Source: Medicago truncatula (lineage: Eukaryota; Streptophyta; Magnoliopsida; Fabales; Fabaceae). From it: 64,000 nt of DNA. The notes below the pieces were generated by a model that was given only the letters and a program-made list of their open reading frames with translations, was not told the DNA's origin and ran no database searches. A program made the position numbers and the translations under genes. Location of the stretch: the NCBI RefSeq assembly GCF_003473485.1, contig NC_053044.1, positions 28,958,091 to 29,022,090 on the forward strand, in the 5' to 3' direction. Of this stretch, positions 40,301 to 51,956 are shown piece by piece (the first letter of the stretch is position 1; each line of letters opens with the position of its first letter).

Positions 40301-41297
40301 ATTCATTCTCTATCTTCTCCTTTATGTAGATGATATTCTTATGGCAAGTTCTGACAGGCAAGAGATTCAGAAGCTCAAGGAAAGATTGAATGATGAATTT
40401 GAGATGAAGGATCTTGGTAATGCAAAGAAGATACTTGGTATGGATATCATAAGGGACCGGAACAAAGGTGAGTTGTTCTTATCTCAGCAGGGGTACTTGA
40501 GGAAAGTGGTGGAGCGGTTCAGAATGAAAGATTCTAAAGTCGTTAGCACTCCTCTTGGTCATCACACTAAGCTATCTATAAAGCAGTGTCCTCAATCTGA
40601 TGAAGAGAAAAGCAAGATGGAGGGTACTCCCTATGCAAGTGGGGTTGGAAGCATTATGTATGGTATGGTTTGTAGTAGACCGGACTTATCCTACGCAATC
40701 AGTGTGATAAGTCGGTTTATGGCAAATCCGAGTCAAGTGCACTGGCAAGCTTTGAAGTGGGTTCTGAGATATTTGAATGGATCTTTGAAAGGTGGTCTAA
40801 GGTATACAAGGTCACAACCAGGTAGGGATACTTTGGAGGGATATGTGGATGCGGACTATGCAGGTAACGTAGACACTAGAAAATCTTTGTCAGGTTTTGT
40901 GTTTACATTGTTCGGTACAACGGTAACTTGGAAGGCAAATCAACAGTCAGTTGTAGCTCTTTCAACAACTCAAGCGGAGTACATAGCCCTTATTGAAGGG
41001 GTCAAGGAAGCCATATGGTTGAAAGGTATGATTGGAGAAATGGGGATTAGTCAAGGGTGTGTGAAGATACATTGTGATAGCCAAAGTGCCATTCATTTGG
41101 CAAATCATCAGATATATCATGAAAGGACAAAGCACATTGACATTCGTTTGCACTTCGTCAGAGACATGATTGAGACAAAGGAGATCATGGTAGAGAAAGT
41201 GGCATCGGAAGACAATCCAGTAGACATGTTCACCAAATCATTACCAAGATCAAGGTTCAAGCATTGCTTGGACTTGATAAACTTCATTGAAGCATAG
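37364..41297 (+). pseudogene. gag–pol region of the Tork-type element (broken)
   Basis: In order: a gag N-part, the UBN2-like gag core, a CCHC knuckle (CFICHNPGHFKKDC, near 38065), protease with Asp-Ser-Gly-Cys (near 38230), GAG-pre-integrase with His-Leu-Arg-Leu-Gly-His (near 38620), the integrase core with its D-D-E pattern (38800–39180), reverse transcriptase with Tyr-Val-Asp-Asp (near 40325) and RNase H ending near 41297. The layout is Ty1/copia and the wording of RT is closest to Tnt1. It has about two breaks and is treated as a fossil. Confidence 0.92.
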
Positions 41298-41375
41298 ATG
41301 AAGGATTGGAGAGAGCAGCAAAGTGATTGATGGTTAAATTGGCATCATCACTGATTTGAAGTCAAGGTGGAGAAT

Positions 41376-41898
41376 TGTGAGAGTTAACTTAAAATCAGAA
41401 ATCTGGAGAATCGTGCCACGATGGAGAAGCATCGCGCCACGATTGTTGAAGCAAGATTCCTGGGAAGCTACTGGAAATTTCGTGCCACGATGGTCGCGCT
41501 GAAGATAAAAATAAAACGTATTTTTCAGTTAGATTTATTTCAGTTTTTTAAAGGTTTACTTTCCACTATAAATATAAGCCTTGTATCATATGATAAAGTG
41601 TGTAGAAAAACAGGGTTTAGAAACCAACATTCAAACTAGGGTTTATAGAGAATTTCTCTTGGCAACAACTCTAGGGTTGGGATTGTTTTGATTCACCTTG
41701 AACAAAACACTATTAGGATTGAGTCTTTTGGTCACGGGAAGAGGCTGGGACTTGGGTAGAATTAGGTTTGAAGACTGATTCTTGTTACTCAATTTCTCTT
41801 TGTAAAGAAACTCATATCATTATAGTGGATCGGAGAGCTGCTCTCTCCCCCAGACTAGGTCATCATTAGACCGAACTGGGTAAACAAATATCTTGTGT

Positions 41899-41954
<56 letters not shown>

Positions 41955-42073
41955 TTTTATCTCTTGCTGTTTTGTTTGGATTATTTGCTACTCGCTTGAT
42001 TTGATTACTTGGTATTAATTTGCTCCACGCATCAAGTTTTTATTGGTGTGGTTTTCTCAACGAATTCACAACA
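41376..42073 (+). repeat. 3' LTR of the Tork-type element
   Basis: Partner of 36653–37318. It is preceded by a purine-rich tract (GTCAAGGTGGAGAAT, 41361–41375) fitting the polypurine tract and followed by the target duplication TAAAT. It contains a (CT)n run of about 50 bp at 41901–41951. Confidence 0.93.
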
Positions 42074-44032
42074 TAAATCTTAAAGAAAAAACTACGAACA
42101 TATAATTACATATATTTCATAAATTTGAATGATTAAAATTCAATTAAAAAAATATTAAAATAATATTTACACTACCTATATCTAGAGTTTTTACATTGTC
42201 AATGAATCCTATTTGTTACATCATTAAAAATATTTGTCTTTAATCATACCTACTACTAAAGTCACATATATGATTTCTATCTGATTGGTTGACAATCTTA
42301 AACTTTATACACGGATAGTGTATCAAATTAAGCTCTAATGATTAAAAGTTCCTTTTTTTTTTCATATGTTATAGATATGATCATTAAGATAACATAACAT
42401 TGATATATGTTCAGATTATAAATTGAAATTTCAAACAATTACCAAAGGTATTTCCTAGTTTAAAGAAATCACGAACCTATATATAATTAGAATGATGAAA
42501 TATCAACGAGACAAAACAATATTTCTTAATATTAGATCAATTCAACAAGTTAAAATAACGTTTAACACATATTCGTGACAGACATAATTAGACTTGAAAG
42601 GGTTTTTAAACCAGACGTCGGTGATGAAGAAATTAACATGACAACCAACGTTTTAAGCAATACAACTACCCACCACCTCATAGATGGCGGTGGCTGCAGA
42701 ATACTGTATAAGACGGAGGACCAACCCTTGAAAGGTTTCAAAAAATCCATTGTTCCTAGATCCGGAAGATTGGAAGAAGGGTAAATATTAGGAGTTGAAA
42801 GAGAGCCACTTGGGGCGGTGAAAGGCCACATGAGGTATTCAAGTTGATTGCCACCTACGGACGAGTGGAGGTGGTGCGACGGTGACGCAAGCACACCACC
42901 CACACAAGAATCTACATGTTTGTGGAGATCTTTTGGATGTTGGGGAGAATAAGAAGGGTGGTTTTTGGTGTGATACGGCGGTGGGTAAGGATGGAGAGAA
43001 AGAAGAGAGAGAAGAGAGAAGTGATTAATGATCTTTCAAAATACGCATACCATGAGAAACATTTGAGTTAAGTATTTGACCAATAGGAATTTAATGATCT
43101 TGTTCACTAATTTCTTATATAAAAACATCACGTAGAGAACGATTTTGTTTGTTTGAAATTGAAATATACATGGTTTGAGTTTTTTTAATTATGGAAAATA
43201 ATAACACATGAGGAGTTAGCTCAACAATAAGAAATTTTTATAGCTTTAAGGCTGAAGTTTAAACCCCATATACGAAAACTTTAAATGGATGTTACAGCCA
43301 CCATTATAGACCCTTTCAAAAGAAACCCACCACTATAGACAATACTTACCCAAATTAAATTTTTAAAAGAAAATAAAAAAATTAGTTTTGTTAAAATTTA
43401 TAGATAGATTTGTAGAATTTCTATAAATTTCATCTTATTAAAAAAAATATTTTATTTTTAAAAATATATTTAATTGGAATTATATTTTTTAAAAAGTAGT
43501 ACATTTTCTATTTTATAGTACTTTAAAAACTATTAATATTTACATGATGAGAAACTAAAAAAAATACATCGCAAAGATTATAATATTAACTAACAATATC
43601 CTTTCAGATAACCGAACAATGAATTAGTAAGAGATATCACAATCCGTCTATCTTCGATGATTAAATGATATACTATAACTAACAAGATTAACATGACAAA
43701 ATGTGGGAACAGAATAAAAAAAAATTTACTTTGAAAAGAATTTCGAGTACATTGTATTCTTACAATTTTTTATAGTTAGAATTCATTATCTTTATTATAA
43801 GTTTGACCAAGAATATTGAAGGTCAAAACATTTCCCTTTTATATAAGAATAATAAGGAATAAAATATGAAATCAATAACAAGACTTTTTTAACATTAAAA
43901 ATAAACAAAAAATTTAAAGATTTACTAAAAAAATCGTAACAGGTTTTGCATATAAATTAAGGCATACTTGCAGAGACCAATCATTCTAAAGATCCACAAA
44001 AACATCATACACATACAAATATTTAAATTAAA

Positions 44033-44616
44033 ATGTTGAGGAAGGAAATTATTTCTCTTTCTATGCTTGTGATGGTTTTAGGCATGCTAGTAGCAACATT
44101 AGATGCACGCCAAATTGATGACGTGAGCTGCCCTTCTGCTCTCTTTTCCTTGTTGCCATGTCTGCCTTTTTTGCAGGGAGTTGGCCCTGCTACACCAACT
44201 AGTTATTGTTGTGCAGGAGCAAATGATTTAAATCAAAAGGCTAACACCACTCAAATTCGGAGGGATGTGTGCAATTGTCTCAAACCGGCTGCATCAAGAT
44301 TCGGAGTTAATCCAGATAGATCAAAACAACTACCAACTCTTTGCAACATTACTCTCAATGTTCCTTTTGATCCAAGCGTCGATTGCAACAAGTAAGTTTT
44401 TCTTTCAAACTCACACATATGCATACCTTGTTTTTGAAATGTTTAAAGTTAGTTAATAATTGTTTTTTAAATGGAACGAGGTAAAACAGTGAATTCCTTA
44501 TAATCTAACCTTACATCTCTCCATGAAACGCACAAAACCTGATTATTATTTAATTTCTAGAACATTTTTAGTTTGGTCTAATTTATTTTTTTTCATTTTT
44601 GTGCAGGGTTCAATGA
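44033..44616 (+). CDS. Type I nsLTP, array copy 10 (most diverged)
   Basis: Exons are 44033–44391 and 44607–44616. Splicing gives a 122-residue protein ending Asp-Cys-Asn-Lys-Val-Gln. It differs from the consensus at residues 5 (Glu), 12 (Leu, as in copy 1), 63–64 (Ala-Asn for Ile-Thr, just after the CC pair) and 120 (Lys). The intron carries about 31 extra bases near 44435–44465, where the GTTTTTTAAATGG segment is partly repeated. Silent changes are also commoner here, so this end unit has escaped the recent homogenisation. Cysteines and splice sites are intact. Confidence 0.92.
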
Positions 44617-45362
44617 TTCGACAAAATGGGACTTGAAGACCATAAAGAAACATTGAAGATTTACCAAGATAACAATAATTGTATCCATAAGAAAATTGAA
44701 AAATTGTACCAACCATTTAATGTTGGTTAACTTTTCTGAGATTTATTATTCATTGAATAAAAATTATTACAACTTGTTTCATTGTTTTTAAGTTTAATAT
44801 GATGTTTTAGAGATTAAATCGTACTGGAAAAAAAAAACTATGAACATATAATTACATATATTTCATAAATTTAATTGATAATAATTCAATTAAAAAATAT
44901 TAAAATAATATTTACACTACCTATATCAAGAGTTTTTACATTGTCAATGAATCCTATTTGTTACATCATTAAAAATATTTGTCTTTAATCATATCTACTA
45001 CTAAAGTCACATATATGATTTCTATGTGATTGATTGACAATCTTAAACTTTATACACCGATAGTGTATCAAATTAAGCTCTAATGATTAAATTTTTTTTT
45101 TTTTTTGACGGGTGATTAAAAGTTCTTGTTTAGTATAGATAACCTTAATTAAAATTATTATTTTTCTAACTCTTTATCATGTCATTTTATTTTAACATTT
45201 TATATGAGGCTTAAAATATAGGTCAAGTTGTCTTGCCAAACAACAGGGACATAAATATTTAAATCATCTATATGTTATAGATATGATCATTAAGATAACA
45301 TAACATTGATATATGTTCGGATTATAAATTGAAATTTTAAACCATTACCAAAGGTATCTCCT

Positions 45363-45503
45363 AATTTAAAGAAATCACAAACCTATATATAATTAAAATG
45401 ATGAAATATTAATGAGACAAAACAATATTTCTTAATATTAGATCAATTCAATAAGTTAAAGTAACGTTTAATACATATTCGTGATCGACATAATTAAACT
45501 TGA
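45363..45503 (+). repeat. Truncated eleventh array unit
   Basis: The first ~140 bases of a unit (CTAATTTAAAGAAATCAC… to ATAATTAAACTTGAG) are recognisable with scattered substitutions. Homology then stops abruptly at the SINE-like head that follows. This is the right edge of the array. Confidence 0.85.
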
Positions 45504-45600
45504 GGTAGGTGCTAGCTCAGTTTGTAAGAGTAAGTCTTGTAATCTTAAGGTGCTGAGGTCCAACCCCCTCGAGGAAAGTTTTAATGACCATAATTTCCAT
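45504..45600 (+). mobile_element. tRNA-derived SINE (head region)
   Basis: GGTGCTAGCTCAGTTTGTAAGAG gives an A box (about 45512–45525), and GCTGAGGTCCAACCCC (to 45566) a B box about 40 bases later. This fits a tRNA-derived plant SINE. The 3' end and target duplication are unclear. The stretch from 45600 to 45735 shows nothing else recognisable except a poly-T run. Confidence 0.55.
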
Positions 45601-45735
45601 TGTAATTAATGAAATGTACATGTCCGTAATTTGAAATATTTGTTTTGAATCAAATTTTATTTATCTATAATTGAACTTGTAGACATCTGCAATAAAACAA
45701 TGTCCATTTCTCGAAAATCTTTTTTTTTTTATAAG

Positions 45736-46875
45736 TGATGGGATAAAACCGCAAGTGTATGGTTCTACCGAAGTAGTAAAAAGATGAGTATCGTTTCGAC
45801 AGGGAGTTATCGATTCAATTAACTTTCAACAATGATTAGATGAGAGTTTGAGATTATAAAGTTTGAATTTTTAATTTAAAAGAAAATAATAATAATAATA
45901 ATAATAAAAGGAGCATTGGGATTATTGGTTCATCCTAACGACAAATCCTTCACAAACCAAAACCTTAAACCTAGAACTTTATGTTAGACCTAATTTCTAA
46001 AGACCGGTTTCCCTTTAGCCCCTCACTTTTCCTTTCAGTCTAGTGAGAGTTTTCTTCTAGCAATCAAACCTATTTCGCTGATTTGATTACTAGAAGAAGC
46101 TTTTAAGGTTTGAAACTACTAATGTCTCAAGCATTGCAAAAACTATTTCGCTGCCTTTGAAATCCTTGTCTAAATTCACTTGTTCGAATATCAAGACTCC
46201 GCTCTCGTTTTATGAATTGATATTTGAGATGATGGATTAACAATTATCAAACCCTCCACTTTCGCTTCTACAATTTGATAATGGTTAATTCATGTTAAAA
46301 CGGTGAATTTAGATTCGAAACTACGGTTACATAAGATTAGGGTTAAAGCTTGGTTTGATTAGGATTATGTCATTAGACTTATCCAACAATCCCAAGACAA
46401 GAGAAGAGTCTACTCACTAACGTTCATTGTAGACATAGAAGAGAAGAAGAAGAAGAAGAACATAAAAGTAAATAACAATAAAATAAAGATGAACTTTTAT
46501 TCCAAGAACAAAAGATGAATTGTTGTGATACCTAGCTACTCTTTTAGGTCAAAATAGGTAGCTTGTTTCCGAAGCAAAAGGGTATAATGGGACGCGCCAC
46601 TTTTATATTTTGGTATGAGATCTTCATATTTTTGGCATGAATCTTTGCACAATATATTTTTGCATGAGATCTTTATATTTTTGGCATGAATAAGCTCCAA
46701 TTCTCCTTTCTTTTGCTTCAAGACTCCATCTTTCAAATATTTGTTCCTAAAATAAAATAACTTGCAATTGAAGTAAAATAGTTCTAGAAGGAAATAAAAA
46801 CATATTGAATCTAGTTAAAATAAACTTAAATATTAAATAAAAGACACTAACTATTGACTAATTATTGACTCATCA
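45736..46875. mobile_element. Solo LTR with 5-bp target duplication
   Basis: The 1140-bp segment begins TGATGGGATAAAACCGCAAG and ends TTGACTCATCA. It is flanked by ATAAG at 45731–45735 and 46876–46880. TG…CA ends with a 5-bp duplication and no coding content fit a solo LTR left by recombination between the LTRs of a full element. The superfamily is not clear. It includes an (AAT)n run at about 45886–45907 and an (AAG)n run near 46443. Confidence 0.8.
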
Positions 46876-47187
46876 ATAAGCCAAGAGCAAAATTACATAA
46901 AAAAAAATAGCGTCCAACTAAGCTGAAATAAATAAATTCAGAAGGAAAATAATTAGAGCTAACAATGTATAAAACACAACATACAAGAGATTCAGAAGCA
47001 TTCATAATCATTCAGAAAAATTAAATTTAAACAAAAATGAAAAAGTGCAGAAACAACTTTGACAGATAAAACTAAACAAGCTTAAATAGGTGTGCAACTA
47101 AGGTTGGGCTTGTCTTTGAATCATCTCCATCATCTGTTGCATCATTCTCTGAGTTTCATATGCCTTTCTATTCATTTCTTGCTTAAA

Positions 47188-47799
47188 CTATTCATTACTC
47201 TTCAGCAGATTCTCTTCTCTGACCCTTGCTTCTTCCAACTCGGCATCTGTGGACATCTTATACTCAAGCAAGAGTAGCTTCTGATTGAGAACTTCCTTTC
47301 TCAATTGCTTGTTCTCCCTTTCAAGTTCTGCATTCTTTTGCAACAACTCCATTTCAGTGGAAGCAGACTTGAAGTTTACCTTCTGGAGAAAGGTTAGATC
47401 TAAATCTCTTGGATGCACTCCAGCAGGAATGAAATTTGTTTGATTTCTTTCTCTTAGACATAGAGGAGTCTGCACCCAAGTTCTTAGAACTTTCACCTTC
47501 TTCAGATCCTGGTCAATCCCTTTGAGCCAGTTCTGGAACTTCAGCTGAGCAGCATCTTGAGCTTCAGTGCAAGTCTTCTGAAGAGCAGTAAGAACATAAT
47601 TTACTCTCTCCTTCAGCCTATTCCATTGCTTTTCATAATTATCCTTGTGAATCAGCTCTTCTCTAGCCTGAATCAAGCTGGTCAACTCCTTATAAATATT
47701 CTCACACACATCTGCCAATAGTGTAGATACTAGAAGAATGGTTGGTGGTGAGGGTATGTGTGATTTTGTAGGGGCACAAGGTTGAATGACTAAACTCAC
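47188..47799 (-). pseudogene. Coiled-coil ORF, probably from a retroelement extra ORF (fossil)
   Basis: A 203-codon frame on the minus strand with long charged helical stretches (about residues 30–110 and 150–203; a Glu-Leu-Leu-Gln-Lys heptad-like run). There is no signal peptide or known catalytic motif. It abuts the RNase H part of a broken Ty3/gypsy element, so it is most simply read as retroelement debris. 46881–47187 before it holds no gene that I can support. Confidence 0.4.
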
Positions 47800-49521
47800 T
47801 AACCAAACTCAAATCTCGAAACTGCTCAATCAATTCCAACTCTTTAACCATCAAAGCAGACATATGCAAAGTCTTTCTACTCAAAGCATCAGCAACAACA
47901 TTAGCCTTCCCAGGATGATAACTCAATTGAAAATCGAAATCCTTAAGATATTCAAACCATCTTCTTTGTCTCATATTCAACTCTTTCTGATCAAACAAGT
48001 ACTTCAAGCTCTTGTGGTCACTGAACACCTCAAACTTAGAACCATACAGATAATGCATACACAACGACTGCCAATTCCAAATCATGAGTCGGATAATTCT
48101 TCTCATGCACCTTCAACTGCCTCAAAGCATAAGCCACAAACTAACGATTCTGCATAAGTACACCACCAAGACCCATCTTAGAAGCATCACAATACACAAC
48201 AAACGATTCCTTCGGATTTGGCAAAATCAACACTGGAGCCGAAGTCAACCTCTTCTTCAACTCTTGGAAACTCTTCTCGCACTTAGCATCCCAAACATAA
48301 GCTTGTCCTTTCTGAGTCAACTGCGTCAATGGCAACGCCAACTTAGAGAATCCCTCAATGAACCTCCGATAATAACCTGCTAAACCAAGAAAACTTCTAA
48401 TCTCAAAAACAGACTTAGGAGATTCCCACTGCAACACTGCATCAACTTTCGAAGGATCCACATAAATACCACCCTGAGAAATCACATGACCAAGGAAACT
48501 CACTTCCTTCAACCAAAACTCACACTTAGACAACTTAGCACATAACTGGTTCTCCTTCAAGACTTGCAACATAATCCTCAAATGCTCAGCATGCTCCTTC
48601 TCAGATTTTGAATACACCAAAATATCATCTATAAACACCACCACAAAACGGTCCAGATAAGGATGAAATATTCTATTCATATATTCCATGAAGACACCTG
48701 GCGAATTAGATACTCCGAATGGCATCACAGAATACTCATAGTGTCCATACCTTGTTTGGAACGCGGTTTTGGATATATCATCTGCTTTCACTCTAATCTG
48801 ATGATATCCTGATCTCAAATCAATGTTACTAAACACCTCTGCACCAACCAGCTGATCCATCAAATCATCAATCCTTAGAAGCGGATATCGATTCTTAATC
48901 GTCACTTTGTTCAACTGCCGATAATCCACACACAATCTCATGCTTCCATCTTTCTTCTTAACCAACAACACTGGAGCACCCCATGGAGAAACACTCGGCC
49001 TGATAAACTGCTTCTCAAGCAACTCTTTGAAACTTCACACACTTTGAAACCATAGCATCTTCAGCATTGATGTACGGACAAAACCTTGAAAGCTCCTCAA
49101 ACTTTTCTGCATACGTAGCTACAGATATGCTTCCTTGTTTCAAGTTCAGAAACTCAACCTCCTTCCTGGTCCTCAAATCTTCAGGGAAATACTTCCTCAA
49201 GAACTCAGCTTTGAACTTCGCCCAGGTCACAACTTCTCCTCCCAACTCAAGTCTTCCTTTGGCATTAGTCCACCAATGTTCGGCCTCCTCAGCAAGCATA
49301 TGAGTCGCCAATCTGACCTTTTGGTCATCACTCGTCACCATAGCACGGAATATCCTCTCTATGCCCTGCACCCAAGTATGAGCTCCCTCCGGATTGAACC
49401 TTCCCTTGAACGTCGACGGATTGTTCCCCAAGAACCGATCGAGCCTCCGCTCCTCAGCTTCCCCTTCGTTCCGACGACTAGCCACCACATTCTCATTCGA
49501 CTGAGCCAACACCTGAGCCAT
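47780..49521 (-). mobile_element. Broken Ty3/gypsy retrotransposon: gag, RT and RNase H remnants
   Basis: On the minus strand, a gag part lies at 49521–49015 (retrotransposon gag fold, Trp-Trp-Thr and the Phe-Pro-Glu-Asp-Leu-Arg motif). An RT follows at about 49022–48300, with Val-Asp-Tyr-Arg-Gln-Leu-Asn, Ser-Gly-Tyr-His-Gln-Ile and Phe-Ile-Asp-Asp-Ile-Leu-Val-Tyr. RNase H follows at about 48230–47830, with Asp-Ala-Ser-Lys-Met-Gly-Leu-Gly and Ser-Asp-His-Lys-Ser-Leu-Lys-Tyr. These motifs are Ty3/gypsy, probably a chromovirus such as Tekay. Most of protease and integrase is not present, and the element is heavily broken. Confidence 0.9.
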
Positions 49522-49700
49522 CGCCGCTAAGGCCTGTGCAATCGCACCATCATCTCTGCCTCCTGCATCTCAGCACTACACAAACCAACTAACCGATAAG
49601 AACAACAGCACAACAAAGCAAATGCCGAAGGTACTATGCTACCATTCATGCACAACATGAAAATGTAACGAGTATTAGTCCAGACAAGACTGACCACGAC

Positions 49701-50300
49701 TTTGATACCAACTTGTAACACCCTATTTCTATTAAAGCAATAAAACATGCGAATAATACATTTATTCAAGAAATAGATGCTACGTCATCATACAAAATTC
49801 AAACTCAACATGCATGCATAAAAATTTCAACAGTCGCAGCGGATATAAATCAGAATACTTTGAAGCATACATGTCATGAATCAAATAATACATCAACATA
49901 GATGAATCTCCAAATCCCAACAATGGGTGAATCTCCAACATGAATAAATCCAAACATATAATCTAGACCGACATACAGACGCCTAGATCAGAGCCATCCT
50001 AAACTCTACAAACACCGATACCGGAGATAGCTCCCGATATCCACCAAACAACAATCAACTCACCGGAGCAACTAATCCTGCACAGCGTCTACCCATCCAT
50101 ACAGACAGGTAGGCGGTCAAAACCACTGGGTAAGTATTACATCATCATAATCCACATAACGGTTAAGCATGAATGATTAAATTCAAATATCACATACTTA
50201 ATCGATGATAATAATAATAATATCCAGATGTATACTCATACCATAATTCCAACATCTTACATTAAACAATCACCAATCACGTGTGTCATGAAGCTTCTAT
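49701..50300 (-). mobile_element. LTR remnant and primer-binding site of the Ty3/gypsy fossil
   Basis: On the minus strand an LTR-like sequence ends …GGGTGTTACA at 49714. TGGTATCAAA (49710–49701), a variant of the initiator-Met primer site, follows three bases later, upstream of the gag remnant. The far edge of the LTR is not defined; I see no clean TG start, and about 50300 is a guess from the change in composition. Confidence 0.5.
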
Positions 50301-50635
50301 CTGCTATTTGCTTCACTCCAACACTCCTTATACGGAGAAAGTAAAGAAGATTTGTTAATATAATTCCATTTTACCTTCATAAAAAAAAGTTTCCCAAGAT
50401 AGAAGCTACAAATACAAGCTTCTAATTGTAGCTTTTTGCCGACCATGTTTAGGTTTTTGCCAAAATAAGTACAATATGTTAAAAAAGTTTCTTTATTTTT
50501 ATTGAAAAAGAATTTTTTTTTTTTTTTTTTACACCAATCGTATATCATAGTTACAAAAAAACTAGTATATCACACAATTATTTAATGGATTAAGCTAACA
50601 AGTGTTCTAAAAATATTAGTTTTCTTTTTGACAGA

Positions 50636-50889
50636 TTCTAAAGATATTAGTTAAGAAAATAAAAATTGAACTTTGCATTAGAAAGATTTTTTTTTTTAAA
50701 TTTAAAAAATGTTAAATTCATCATTTTTTAACAGAATATTTCTATATTATTTTCCTTAACAATTGATGAATTCTAAAGATATTAGTTATGAAAATAAAAA
50801 TTTGAAATTTGCAATAGAAAAAATAGTTTTTAAATGTTGAATTCATCATTTTTTAACAAAATATTTCTATATTATTTTCCTTAACAAAT
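50636..50889 (+). repeat. Two-copy tandem repeat, ~135-bp period
   Basis: TTCTAAAGATATTAGTTA begins copies at 50636 and 50771. Both run through TTCATCATTTTTTAACA and end near TTTTCCTTAACAA. The second copy is slightly shorter. It is AT-rich with no coding content. The bases from 50300 to 50635 hold nothing recognisable apart from a poly-T run near 50515. Confidence 0.8.
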
Positions 50890-50927
50890 GTCATAAGTTC
50901 ACTTTTAGCATTTGCTTATTTAATTTA

Positions 50928-51415
50928 GGGTTCAATATGTTTTTAGTCCTTACATTTTGTATCCCTTTGAAGAATAGTCCCTACATTTCATTAAATGTTT
51001 TTAGAATCCTCACATTTTATCATCGTTATCAAAATTAATCCATGTTGTTAATTCTCTAACGGAATGCTGATGTGACAATTAGCGGGTCCCAATTATTATA
51101 AGGTTAAATATGTTTTTAATCCTTACATTTTGCGTGATTTTGAAAAATAGTCTTTACATTTCAATAAATGTTTTTAAAATCCCTAAAATCGTAAGAACTA
51201 TTCTTCAAAGTCACGCAAAATGTAGAGATCAAAAATATATTTAACCCTAAAATAATTGGGACCCACTAATTGCCACATCGCATTCTGTTAGAGAATTAAC
51301 AAGACTAATTTTTATAACGGAGATAAAATATAAATATTTTAAAAACATTTAATAAAATGTAGGAACTATTCTTCAAATGAGTGCAAAATGTAAGGATTAA
51401 AAACATATTTAAATT
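50928..51415. mobile_element. Mutator-type foldback MITE with 9-bp target duplication
   Basis: The 488-bp element is one large inverted repeat centred near 51170. The left arm starts GGGTTCAATATGTTTTTAG and the right arm ends AAAAACATATTTAAATT. TTTAATTTA flanks it at 50919–50927 and 51416–51424, a 9-bp duplication typical of Mutator-like elements. Inside each arm the terminal motif (TTAAATATGTTTTTAATCC, 51104) recurs, so it may be one element nested in a relative. Confidence 0.8.
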
Positions 51416-51956
51416 TTTAATTTATTAGAATAGAATCTTACATCCATTTACCATTATCTTTTCTTTTACGTTTCATTTAGATAATACAAACAAATGAAAT
51501 TCTCAAATCTTTATAAACAGACTGAAACACTCAATTAAATTGGTCATATCTTTGAATGCATCTCAATCTCAATTGATTAGTATAAATTGAAATTTGATCC
51601 TGTAAAATATACCTACAAACACTGTCAAAATCATGAGATGCTTACAGATTACAATTTGAGTCCATTGAGATAAAATAAGATTTGGAATAGACACATCCTT
51701 TTCGTGTAAATATATCTCATAAAGCAAAAAGAAGAGGAGAAAGAAGGAAGAAAGAAGAACAAAAGGTCCTTATTAGTCCCCCCAAAAAGTTTGACATTGA
51801 CCTTTTCTTACCCTCAAATACTTAAGTGGGCACGGCATCTCTCTCACTCGCCACCATGAAAGACAAGCACTCAGAAAGTTTTTGATTAAAGAAAAAGAAC
51901 AAAAATATTACTTGCCTTATTTTTAGTATGAGAAAAAAGCTATGACAATCAGAGTT

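Larger units (their letters stand above)
36653..42073 (+). mobile_element. Tork/Tnt1-type Ty1/copia LTR retrotransposon, lightly broken
   Basis: A 5421-bp element on the plus strand. LTRs are 36653–37318 (666 bp) and 41376–42073 (698 bp), with ends TG…CA and a 5-bp target duplication TAAAT at 36648–36652 and 42074–42078. The second LTR is longer mainly because of an expanded CT microsatellite at about 41901–41951. The LTRs differ at roughly 18–20 sites by eye, near 2.8%, so it is several times older than the SIRE-type element, about a million years at a rate near 1e-8. The polyprotein resembles tobacco Tnt1 in RT and RNase H and has about two breaks. It lies in the 3' flank of LTP copy 9. Confidence 0.95.
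1..45503 (+). repeat. Tandem array of ten ~2.88-kb units, each with one nsLTP gene
   Basis: Near-identical units start at 1, 2885, 5765, 8647, 11530, 14408, 28556, 31438, 34321 and 42457; an eleventh breaks off near 45503. The phase is set by the window edge, not by a known duplication breakpoint. Uninterrupted units are 2878–2906 bp. Unit 6 is followed by an LTR element (17283–28546) and unit 9 contains another (36653–42073). Shared junction variants show history. The end of units 1 and 3 reads CATTACTAGAGG, while units 2 and 4 read CATTACCAAAGG preceded by TATATGTTAG, so a two-unit block was duplicated. Units 5–8 end with TATATGTCAG. Unit 9 lacks about 195 bp near 42362. The array probably grew by unequal crossing-over. 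Whether it continues left of the window is not visible. Confidence 0.97.

Noticed and set aside
45511-45570. Functional tRNA gene
   Set aside because: A and B boxes are present, but I see no acceptor stem or anticodon arm that folds; a SINE head fits better.
47786-48383. Plus-strand ORFs of 123 and 99 codons
   Set aside because: They are antisense to the Ty3/gypsy RT–RNase H remnant, whose motifs clearly identify the minus strand as coding.
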